Assembly (NCBI GenBank): GCA_034509495.1
Contig: CM067507.1
Span: 17,747,950-17,811,949, forward strand
Length of the DNA stretch: 64,000 bases
Origin: Acestrorhynchus altus
Taxonomy: Eukaryota > Chordata > Actinopteri > Characiformes > Acestrorhynchidae
Direction: 5' to 3'
Position 1 is the first letter of the stretch. Every line of letters begins with the position of its first letter. The notes beneath the pieces are model-generated. The model was given only the letters and a program-made list of their open reading frames with translations, was not told where the DNA came from and did no database searches. Shown here piece by piece: positions 54,513 through 64,000 of the stretch. The translations under genes were made by a program, and so were the position numbers.

Positions 54513-57500
54513 GTAAAGACATCCTTTCTCTGGCGGTGTGGGTCTGCTTTAGTGAACATTGCCTGCACTCTTTTCTATAAGTAACGCTCTTGTTATACGT
54601 GCCGGACTATGACTTTCCAGCGGCTTCCTTCTTCGCACACAGTCGAAGAAGGGAGGCCGGCTAGCCTAAAGGCTAAAGCTGTCGTTGTAACGGCCGCGCG
54701 TGTAGGTTTATAAACGCTCTTCTGTCAACACCTCCTTACTGGGAGACTTATTAACTCTCCGCTGAGCGGCGAGTCTGGATCCTGAAACCCCTGCAAGAAA
54801 AGGAGCCAGTGAGCCCAGCGTGGCTGTTCGTATTAAATGTCTTTAATGTGATGTATTTAGTGTTGGATTGGAGCAACAGAGCGCACCAGAACACCCTTAA
54901 ACACCCCAACTGCGAGAAAAACAATAACACCGAACGAAGTGAACTTATTGCAGCAGAGCAGCCACGACTGGCAGTGTATAGTAAAGTCTGTGTAGCACAG
55001 CTGACCTCTGCCGTGGTGAAGTGCCAGGTCACTAACCACCGTGGCATCACTACTACCAGACTGGCACGTCTGTCGTAAGTGACATGCATGATCCAGTGTT
55101 TTTCTCCTCAAACCTGGTCCTGGAGGCACCCCTGCCTTGCTCGTTTTATCCTAAACACACCCTGAGGGGCTTGATGACGAGCTGGTCAGTTGAGCAGGTG
55201 TGATGGAAGCAGATGAACCAAAAATAGGCAGGGTAGGTGTTCCTCTAGGACCAGGGTTGAAAAGCACTTGTCTAAACGACTGTAGAGGCACCAGGGGTTT
55301 TAAACAGGCCAGAGTTTTAGGATTGTAGTTTTGTGGGAAGGTGGTATTGAGTTTAAAACCTCTAATATCATGCAGCTGTAACATGAATATTATAAGTAAA
55401 GTTGTTCCTTATTTACCAAACCTTTCATCTTTTCTTACCAAGAAAACTAAAAATGAAATAAAATAAAATCAACCCATTTTATAAAAATCCATTATTTCAG
55501 TAGACAAGGTTCAGTGATCCTGTTGTGTCCCACAGCCTATAACTGTATGTGTAAGTATTGATTTGAAATTTGATCCATCATTCCAGGATGAAACCCAGTT
55601 TTATCAGGTTTTTCTCTAACTAGAAATGAAGTCTTTATATTTGCATTAGGGATTTCTATGCTGTGGTGGGATGCATTTTGACTAATGGTTACTTGTAGAT
55701 GTAGGTACATGTAGACTTAATGTGTCGAATCTACAGCTGTGAACCCAAAGCCATACCCTCTGCCATGGTCTAATTAGCTCAAACCTATCGAAATGGCATG
55801 GACACCCCATCACCAGACTAGTGTTTATACAGTGTAATTACAGAGTGTGTAAAATTATAAATGCTCACAGCAGTGTAGGTCACTTGTACAGGCCACGGCA
55901 TAGACTTGTCGTCGTGTTGACTCGATGCAGAAGCATAAAACAGGCTTTAAGCTGGAAAATAATATCTTCTGCAACCATATGATATTATTACTGCTGGTTG
56001 GATTTTTCACTGAATACAGTGGCATATTCCAATGTCACCAAAACATCAAATGCTGAACAACAACATAGTGCCATGTGTGAGTCACAACTGAGATGGATTC
56101 TGCTGGACATCAACATATAATGTGCATCAAAGTAAATACTTAACCAGGGCATATTTACTAAGAAATGGGTAGTTATTTAGACCCATCAATATGCACTGAT
56201 CAGCTACTTATATCTAATTGAATCTCAGAACTGTGGTTATCATTAGTGCAGACTTACCTGCCAAATTCAGCAAAACCCCATTGTTAGAGTAAATATGTTG
56301 AAATCCTTTCTTTATAATAAGTAGGATGTTACTGACAGACACCTGTCTTATTTCAAAAGTGCTGTGTTAGTACTGCTGTTCTGATATGTTTAATAAATGA
56401 GAAGCATTGTTTTTGGTATTGTTGTATATGTGTATTTTTTTTTTTCCAGAGATGCGCGACAAACTCCGGAAGTGGAGAGAAGAGAATTATAGAAACAGTG
56501 AGCAGATTGTGGACGTGGGCGAGGAACTGATCAATGAGCATTCCTCGAAGCTTGGGGATGATAGTAAGTCCTAATTAAAGCCCTGTCATGTCCCCATTTA
56601 ATTTTTTGCACCCTGTTTCAGTGGCATTCTTTGTAAATTATTGCCCAAGACCAAATGATATTTGCATTTACATACATTAATATAATACTGCATCATGGTG
56701 TATACATTTCAGTTGCATTTAAATAAATAAAACTAACCCAGATTTGGCAGTTTTATGAATTATGTTGTGTTGTGAGTGGACAACATTGTCCTGCCTGGGT
56801 AAGCACATTAGACTATACAAATAAGTCTAAAAGAGAGAAATAATATTTGAATGTAAATATATAGTGTTTTAATAAGCCTGTTCAAGGGAGTATTTTAGGG
56901 AGGCAAATTTATTTTGATACACTTTGGCGCCCTGTCAGTTTACTTGCAGAGGTTATTTAGTTCAACTGTCTAAAACCCAATCATGCATCGTTTGATTGAG
57001 GTTAAACTAAACATATTAGTTCACAACAACACTGATAAAGCATGCCAAATTTGTTGTCACTGGTTTATGTCTGTGTGAATGGGTGTATATGGTGTAGGGA
57101 AAGCAGATCTCAATTATTTCAGTAATCAAGTATTCTACCAGTGATTCCATTGATTAGTTAAGTAATCAATAATTGAAATGTTCTAAACTTGCTGTCCTTA
57201 CTCACTGCAATTAAACCTTTCTGAATATACTTGCTGTATTTGATTGGTGCATTTTAGGCTCCAGTTGCTATTGGCACCACCTGATTATTTTGCCTTGTGG
57301 GTAATTCATTACCGCAAACTCTTTTTCTACTGTCCTGTCTTTTCTGTTGTCTCACTGGTCTCTTTTTCCATTTTGCGCTGTGCTCCATCTAATCACGTCT
57401 CCTTCACATCACCTTGGAAACTCTTTTTAATCCATATTTATATAAATTTATATGGTTCTGATAAAATTACAACAATGATTTATTATTTTTGGTGTGTTTA

Positions 57501-60500
57501 AGCCCAAAAAATATATTATATAAATTATAATCCATGGTGTGGCAATAGTGTTTGGACCTCACATATTGCCTGTTGTCCATGTTTATATGGATATATATGA
57601 AATGATATATTTATTAAAATAAATTGCTGATTGATTGACAATGGTTTGAGTTATCATTTTTGGTATAAAATGGCCAAAAAAATTATAAATTATAATCTAT
57701 AGTGTGGTGAAAGGACCCTGTGCCTTGCCTGTGGAATGCTTAAGTGCTTTTGGTGGTTGCAGCAATGTTAGCTATTGGGATGGAACCCAGAGGACCTGTC
57801 AGTCAAACTGATGCTGTTAATGTAAACGCTTAAGTGGATATGTTATTACACTGCAACTCTGACAGAGCTAAAAACTTTGTAGTTGAAGTTGTCTGTCACT
57901 GTTCAACTAGCATACTTTAGCCAAAAATCTTAAGTCATTCATCAATTAAAATGAGAGCGCACCATTAAATTACAAACCCACAGTGCTTCCTGAATGAAAC
58001 AGAAAGAGAAGAGCACATTGTGGGTGAATTTGATGTTGGTGCAAAATAGCACAGAGGTTAGATGAGCAGATCTGCTTTCATTTTATTTTGTTGGTTACTG
58101 CCAGAAGACTCGTGGCTTATTTTTGTGGCATTTTGAGATGCTGTCCATCACCAATAATGCAGCTAAAGTTTATGCTAGCATCCTACGGCTAAAGGTTGAC
58201 ATTAGTTATTAATGTCAGATTGTTCTAGCCATATTTAAAATCAAAGAGATATTTTGTAGTTGACTTTTACAAAATAGAACTTAATCCAGTTCTCCACAGC
58301 AAGGGAAGGTGTGCTGCAACACTCCTAGTTGAATCAAGCATTGACAGAAATAACAACAAAGATATGCCAAATATAAGAGCCAGACAAAAACTTTTGTATT
58401 CATTTGCTGGAGCACATTGGCAGAAAGCAGATCTGCTCCTCTGCACCAATATCAAACCACCATACGCCATGTTTTTATTTGAAAACTTTAGGTAAATCCC
58501 AGACCATTACTAAACATTATTTTCTAAGCGACCAGGATGTGCATCAGGAAGGTTAGCAATAGTAGTAAGATGTACGTTGCCTGGATGTTCTCAGATCTGT
58601 TAAAATTATAGTCCATCAAGCTAAAAGCAGGGATGGTTTTGTGGTTTTAGAAAGCATTTTAAAACTAATTGTGTAGGGCTAGTTTTCTAAATTGGTGGTA
58701 AACAGTGGTAAGAGTAGATGGGGATTTTCTCCAGCTCTAGACGTATAGAACTAAAATATACCAGAACGAAGGCTGTGCGATGAGTTGCTTCTTGATTTAG
58801 CTTTTTTGGCTGCTGTCATTATGATTCATACAGCCTTTAAGGAGAAGGGTAAACACTTAACACCGCCTGGTTTTATTGAAACCAGCCCTTAAATTGGCTG
58901 TGAAACAAGATGGTAATTATCAAAGCAAGACTTGGAATCATAAAAACAGCTAGAAAGAACTCTAAGCATTTGTTTCTTTTGGCATATAGTTTTGTTCTTG
59001 CTGTGTTGGGTTTTTATTGTTGTTTTCTCAATTTATATGTTTCAAACGATTAACTTTGTCCTGTCTGTCAAAAAGCATCCGTCTGAAATCGAGCATTACT
59101 TCAACTAATTGGGAACATTAGCTAAGCCTGTTAACTAGTGTGCTTTTGAAGAAGTTGAATGAATACTTGAGCTTTTGTCTTTTATTAGAACCTTTATAGG
59201 CACCTGAGGAATGTATTGTTTTTACTTTAAACTTATTTTAGTGTTTCTAACTATAGGTGAAATGTAAGGTCTATATAAAAGATCTAAAGAGTTAAAATCT
59301 ATATACATATATCTTCCTAATCATACTGAGGTGGTTGGAGCTAAGTTGGAAAACTGTTTTGTTCAGTATTGACTCCCACTACAATACCTTGACATCAGTA
59401 AAAGATATAGAAATGGTGAGGACATACTAATGACTACAAATCAGAGCTTTCTGATTAAACCTACCAACTATAGTAAAGTTTACTGTGAGGGTTCAGTGCT
59501 CTTTCTCTTTATACGGTTCTCTTTTCTACCTTTATATGAGCTTACATAGAGCAACATTAAAAGGAGATCCTTTTAACACTGATGTTAATGATGCATGTTA
59601 AATGGTACATTAATCTTTTCTTGAAATTTTGAAGCCAAACAGGGTGCAATTTTTAATATCTAGCTTAAAATGGGTTTATTGAATGGTGTCATTTTGTGTT
59701 TCTCCTCTGTGCCCAGTCTGGATAATTTATGAGCAGGTGATGATCGCAGCTCTGGACTGTAGTCGAGATGATTTGGCCTGGGTGAGTTTTAACAGTCACT
59801 CTCCCTCCCCAATCCACTCCGCTCATGCCTCATCTCTCACACACATTGTTGCTTTATCACCCTGCTTGCCAAATGTGAAATGATTTTTATTCAGCCAGAA
59901 AACATCACTCTGTCTGTACTTTGGAAAAACAATTTACTGAAGATTAATCCCAGGACTGTAAAAAATAACTTTGAGCTGCCTTTGTGTCATCTTTATGGGA
60001 TTATACATAGAAATGCAGTCATTCTTTTCACAGCCTTTTAGATATTTGGCATAATTTATCTTTCTTTTAATTCTGACTCTTGGAGCTTCTCAGTGGAGAA
60101 GCAAAAGAAGAGAGTCTTCAACTGAAGCCTTTAGTCACACTCTGAGGTTTTTTCCACTGGCCAAAAAAGTGGAGATGAAGTCTTTCATAGTTGTGATGGG
60201 TCAAGTGGACTCAGCCACAAAGCAAACTTCTCATTCAATCCAGGAAAACATTAGATTTGACAATAACCATTCCTCACCTAAGTCATGAATGTGTATTAAA
60301 AAAAGACAAAAACAAGGAACAAATCTGTATAGAAGAGGAAAAAGCTGGTAAAAGTAGCATCCTGTTTCTCCTTTTTATAGTAGCCGGTGTGGAATTGTGG
60401 GTGCCCGCAGGCCAGAACTCAAAGTTCTCACCCACGTCAGTTGCAGTTTTTCACATTGTCCCTCACAGCTGTATCGCTGACCTGTTTATCATGGAACCCA

Positions 60501-62707
60501 CAAACTGGAAAGTTACTCTATTTGACTTAATGGTTAGCAGAAACCTTCAGTGTAAAATTGCTGGCAAACCATCCAGTTCATGTATTGTACAGTAGGTCCT
60601 GTAAAGTTTAAAGATCTTTCTATGCAAATGCTTGAATAACAAAGGGATTTTATTGTTCTTGGATGAAGTGAAACAACATGCAGAGTGATGTAACTCTGGA
60701 AAAGCCCCACATTATTTTTATATATATATATATATTAGAGTTTTATTGGGTCTCACCCAAATTATTATATATATGTTTTTTTTTTTTTTTCTTCATTCAG
60801 AGCTGTCTGCAGGAGCTGAAGAGGCAGTTTCCAGACAGTCACAGAGTGAAGCGATTAGCTGGCATGCGGCTAGAGGCTCTGGAGAGGTAAGAATCACACC
60901 AGAACCAACTATAGCAACCTGGCCTTGGGTGTGTGGTGGAGGTGGGGGTGCTGTGATCTGTAAGCAGATCGTAAGTGGCAGGATGAGTGGGATGTGGTGC
61001 TGTTTGTTTAGTACGCCGCCATTCCACTGGCTAAGTGGGAGAGAGAAAGATAGTTTCAGGGCTCAGGCGTCCTGTGGCTCTTTTTGCCTGAGCGAGGAAT
61101 TCCCAGGAAGGAAGTGGTGGCTCCCACTATTATTCTGGAGGTCCCTGTGTTTTTTGACTGTTTTTTGTCTCTGGCCCACATGTTTATAGTGTTTGTTTCC
61201 ACTGAGCCATCTCTTGGTTTATGTAAACAGAAAAAAGCATTAAAAATAAATTTTAATATGCTACAGGAGCCACTGGTTTTAGTCTGTGTAGCATATCAAC
61301 TTGTTTATTGCATATGCCATAATTGAGAGTGATTGCTCCTGCACTGTGAGATTAAATAAACTGCAAATTTGGGACTAATTGCCATCAGACGGGCTGCCTA
61401 AATGAAGCTGTGCACACACACAGACAAACATGCACATGCACAGAAAACATGCCTGTATACATAAAGCAAAGTGGTGGTTGCCTAGTGCCATGTCAGATGT
61501 GCCAGAGAGCCGTTGAGTAATAAAGTGGAAGTGAGGGTAGGAGTGGCACTGGAAGTAGAGCTTTTCAGTGATAATAGGAACCAGAGACGCTTCTGTTGTC
61601 GGAGTGGGCAAAAACAGCTTTTCTTCACGTGGCCAGAATTTGCCTGCTTTAGGGAAAAGAAAAAAAGAAACTGAGAAGAAACAAGAGATTATCAACATAG
61701 TAAATTAAACATCACTCTGCATGTAAGAAACTGGTATGTAGTTATACATAAGTTCTCTTTTTTATACAGTATACATTTATTCATTTGGAAATAAAACTAG
61801 GTAATAAATACAAATATACCTTTATTTGTCCACTCTGGTATCATGATTATTTTGTACTCAAATATTCTTTTTCCTTTTACTTCTTCTGTTTTCAAATTAA
61901 ATCCATACATTGGCTGGAGTGCACAGAAAAGTAAGGAACCAAAACTGTTTTCTAACTGTATACACCTTCGACTTTACTGTTAATAGAGCATATCGAAAAT
62001 AGAATTTTGGAATTAGTGAAAAATGGGTGAGATATGTACAACATGTACATACAGTTGGGAGAATATTTTTCTCTGGGCTTTTTGTTTTTATTTTTGTTGT
62101 AATATGCTCTAGCTGCTTGACTGTATATACACCAATCAGCCTTAACACAAACGTTAGGATTTGTACCACCTGCCTAATATTGAGGTCTGCCTAACAGAAA
62201 AGACCATTCTTTTGAATTGCAGCAACAGCTTCACTACAACCAGTATGGCAAAAATTAAGCTAAGTAAATAAACATTAATATTGTCAGACACAAAGGGTGA
62301 GTTTCATTTGAGGATTGTGCTGCTATATATGCAGTCAGAAATACTACATGTCCAATTGAAGATGCATCCTTTTATGGTGAAATGTTGTAAAGATGAAGTT
62401 GTAGTGTCAGAAAACGAGAGCAATCCTTGTCAGTCACCCCAGTTTTGGAACATATGGGTGCAGTTTTTTGAAAGATCCATGACTTATATTAACGAGAGAC
62501 TAGTTTGGGCATATAACTAAACATTCAGGTTGTGGCTGCACTCATTCATTCATTTTTAAAGTTTGTTTCAACGCTGAGTGCTGCCTCTTCCCTCTTGTGG
62601 AAAAACTGCTAAATTAAACTACAGATGTAAATGTATGTCCATATAAGTATAAATATTTCTATGTTTGTGTTAACATTTAGTTATATTTTAGTAGTCAATG
62701 TATTTTG

Positions 62708-62774
<67 letters not shown>

Positions 62775-63447
62775 TCTGCCATCAAACCCTGTTACTGGGG
62801 TCTGGTGTTTGCAATGCTCATGCATTTTCCTGTCTGTATATATAGTGGTAAAGTTGAAATGTCAAGCAAAATCATGCATTTCTGACTTTCTCATAATAAA
62901 ATACATTTTTATCACTCTGTCCTAACTCATTAGACACTTTTTTCCTTGAGACTTCATGTTTGATTTTTGAAATCTCTTACACCAGTGTCCCCTTTGTTTC
63001 ATATAGGTCTTATTCAGCTTTTAGGAAAAATGCCTAAATCTTGTCTAATTGGTGGGATTTGTTTAGGATTGAATCAAAGCACATGTAATCATTGCAAGCG
63101 CAGATCAGCAGGCTTGCTGCTGTTTATATTCACTTGTGAGTTCGATTCATTGTTAAACTTCACAAAAGCTCTCACTACTTACTGTTGTAGCCGCTACAGT
63201 AATGACTGTTTATTTCCTTCCTTAGATCCTTCCACTGATTTGTGCGAGTGCTCTCATGTAACCATAGAGATAAGCTGTCTTGTATACACGTTGATTGCTT
63301 TGAGCTTTGTTTGATTTCACCACTGCCTAATAAAGTATGACCAGTGTGTCACTGTGACCCTTAAACTCCGTCTTTCTATTCTCTTTCAGGTATGATGATG
63401 CCAACAAGTTGTATGATTCAATACTACAAGACGATCCCACTAATACG
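54473..63447 (+). CDS. emc2: emc2: ER membrane protein complex subunit 2 (exons 1-5, 3' part outside the window)
   Basis: EMC2 (formerly TTC35) is the soluble TPR subunit on the cytosolic side of the ER membrane protein complex, which inserts tail-anchored and multi-pass proteins. Five coding exons are visible: 54473-54512, 56450-56563, 59717-59781, 60801-60886 and 63390-63447. They total 363 bases (121 codons) of an expected protein of about 297 residues. All visible introns are GT-AG and frames join. The start ATG has A at -3 and G at +4. The visible part includes the N-terminal helices and a first TPR-like helix pair at about residues 87-120 (ending [19 protein letters not shown]). The exon 3/4 junction gives Trp-Ser where human has Leu-Phe. 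The gene is intact as far as it goes. Confidence 0.96.
54513..56449 (+). other. emc2: emc2 intron 1
   Basis: The first 250 bases are CpG-rich and promoter-proximal, with a perfect 9-bp inverted repeat (CCTTCTTCG at 54627-54635, CGAAGAAGG at 54644-54652, loop of 8). A short MITE follows at 55093-55275. The rest has nothing recognisable. Confidence 0.8.
55093..55275. mobile_element. Short palindromic MITE
   Basis: The left end (caaacctggtcctggaggca) and right end (tcctctaggaccagggttga) are inverted copies of each other about 180 bases apart. The interior is noncoding and includes the typical gagcaggtgtgatggaagca. This is a common type in otophysan fishes. The family name is not assigned. Confidence 0.75.
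56450..56563 (+). CDS. emc2: emc2 exon 2
   Basis: It encodes the end of a split Glu, then [20 protein letters not shown], then [17 protein letters not shown]. The acceptor is TTTTTCCAG and the donor ATA/GTAAGT. It is close to human ([20 protein letters not shown]). Confidence 0.96.
56564..59716 (+). other. emc2: emc2 intron 2
   Basis: An AT-rich intron of 3.2 kb. It holds a local duplication (57485-57745, listed). No other repeat family or coding exon was recognised. Confidence 0.8.
57485..57745. repeat. Local duplication in emc2 intron 2
   Basis: The segment around 57485-57580 (tttttggtgtg, gcccaaaaaata, aaattataatccatggtgtgg, attgcctg) recurs at 57655-57745 (tttttggtata, ggccaaaaaaat, aaattataatctatagtgtgg, cttgcctg). 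It is diverged but in the same order, offset by roughly 165 bases. Confidence 0.75.
59717..59781 (+). CDS. emc2: emc2 exon 3
   Basis: It completes Ile and encodes [20 protein letters not shown] then W. The acceptor is GTGCCCAG and the donor TGG/GTGAGT. Confidence 0.95.
59782..60800 (+). other. emc2: emc2 intron 3
   Basis: No gene or repeat family recognised. There is a short AT tract at 60719-60735 and a T run at the acceptor. Confidence 0.85.
60801..60886 (+). CDS. emc2: emc2 exon 4
   Basis: It encodes [20 protein letters not shown] then GMRLEALE plus two bases. The acceptor is TTCATTCAG behind a T-rich tract and the donor AG/GTAAGA. Confidence 0.95.
62120..62185. repeat. Fragment of a common fish dispersed repeat
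   Basis: The wording atatacaccaatcagcctta, then acc, then acctgcctaatattg, resembles a very frequent teleost repeat that starts with 'accaatcagccataac'. Only the first 65 bases or so can be followed. Confidence 0.5.
62710..62771. repeat. GT microsatellite
   Basis: About 31 GT units. Confidence 0.97.
63390..63447 (+). CDS. emc2: emc2 exon 5
   Basis: It encodes the last base of an Arg codon and [19 protein letters not shown]. The acceptor is CTCTTTCAG and the donor ACG/GTAAGC. This is the end of the first TPR unit. Confidence 0.95.
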
Positions 63448-64000
63448 GTAAGCAGTGAAATAAAGCTAACTTACTAACAGTGTGGCTAAAATGTATGGTG
63501 GCGTAAATATGCTGAAATTCAGTGGTGAGTCTGTTTAGTTATCCTGTCTCTCAGCCACAATGCTGATTGTCTCTTTTGCTCTTGCTCGCTCTGTAACTTT
63601 TTTTTATGTCCTTTTTTTCTTTATTTCTCTCTTTTCGTTCCTTACAATCAAATATATGTGCTATGTGGGAGAACAAAGTGTCTTTATTTATCAGCCTCAG
63701 TAGTATTAAACATGTCAGGGGCAACTTTAACAAGTTGAAATGGCCTGTCTTTGAAGATTGGGATTTATGACTCTCTTCAACCCCTATTGCAGTCAGATGA
63801 CATTAGGTGTTTGGATCAGTTTGCTGTTAACTGCTTTTTTCTTTATAATCATGGTACACATCAGTTGGCCGGGTCAGATATAACTCTAATTTGCCTGCTT
63901 TCATTCTTTATCCATTTTTGTCCAATTACATGATTTATATTACATGAGTTTCCATTGAATCCTTTATAACACCCAAGTCTGCTCTGTGTTTTACCAGTCT
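63448..64000 (+). other. emc2: emc2 intron 5 (continues past the window)
   Basis: The next conserved emc2 block (expected to begin AARKRKIA) is not present, so the intron extends beyond the right edge. No repeat family was recognised. Confidence 0.85.

Larger units (their letters stand above)
60887..63389 (+). other. emc2: emc2 intron 4
   Basis: It holds a dispersed-repeat scrap at 62120-62185 (listed) and a GT microsatellite at 62710-62771. The remainder is AT-rich unique sequence. Confidence 0.8.

Noticed and set aside
60746..61189. 147-codon plus-strand frame over emc2 exon 4
   Set aside because: It reads exon 4 in the wrong frame and continues through the clear AG/GTAAGA donor into the intron.
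63781..63930. Possible emc2 exon 6 after cccctattgcag
   Set aside because: The sequence after the AG does not encode the expected AARKRKIA block, and no matching donor follows.

Overview
The window is vertebrate nuclear DNA, almost certainly from a ray-finned (teleost) fish. It holds one complete multi-exon gene and the 5' part of a second. Both have canonical GT-AG introns and encode proteins close to human EIF3E and EMC2. The background is AT-rich, crowded with dinucleotide microsatellites, and carries Tc1-like, LINE and MITE relics of the kinds common in fish. An otophysan (characin, catfish or knifefish type) is possible from the flavour of the small palindromic elements, but that is a guess.

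Layout. Positions 1-3784 are a tandem satellite: a 28-bp monomer organised into a 330-bp, 12-monomer higher-order repeat, present about 11.5 times with no visible difference between copies. It ends at a single N and a C run. Positions 3785-7570 are intergenic, with a small CpG-rich patch, a Tc1 transposase scrap and a GC-richer block (about 6590-7480) that looks like regulatory DNA. Positions 7750-38131 on the minus strand are eif3e: 13 coding exons and 445 residues, with every exon junction resolved. Its long introns carry little transposon sequence but several non-repetitive, homeobox-motif-rich blocks. Positions 38132-54472 are the divergent intergenic region. It is rich in relics: a tandem repeat near the eif3e promoter, three LINE reverse-transcriptase fragments, a 96-bp-arm palindrome, a Tc1 transposase relic and several dispersed repeats. 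Positions 54473-63447 on the plus strand are exons 1-5 of emc2 (121 residues). The rest of that gene lies beyond the window.

The genes. eif3e encodes a PCI-domain subunit of translation initiation factor eIF3. emc2 encodes the cytosolic TPR subunit of the ER membrane protein complex, which inserts transmembrane proteins. The two are neighbours in other vertebrates (RSPO2 - EIF3E - EMC2 in human) and are head-to-head here, about 16 kb apart. They do not form an operon. Their only common theme is protein synthesis and membrane-protein biogenesis.

No clearly novel gene system is visible. The most interesting signals are the homogeneous satellite, a weak eif3e intron-12 splice donor next to a CA repeat with an alternative stop just past it, the hairpin-forming repeat near 40.35 kb, and candidate regulatory blocks inside and beside eif3e. 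Exon calls come from reading the translation against known family sequences. Repeat-family and regulatory calls are by eye, with no database search.
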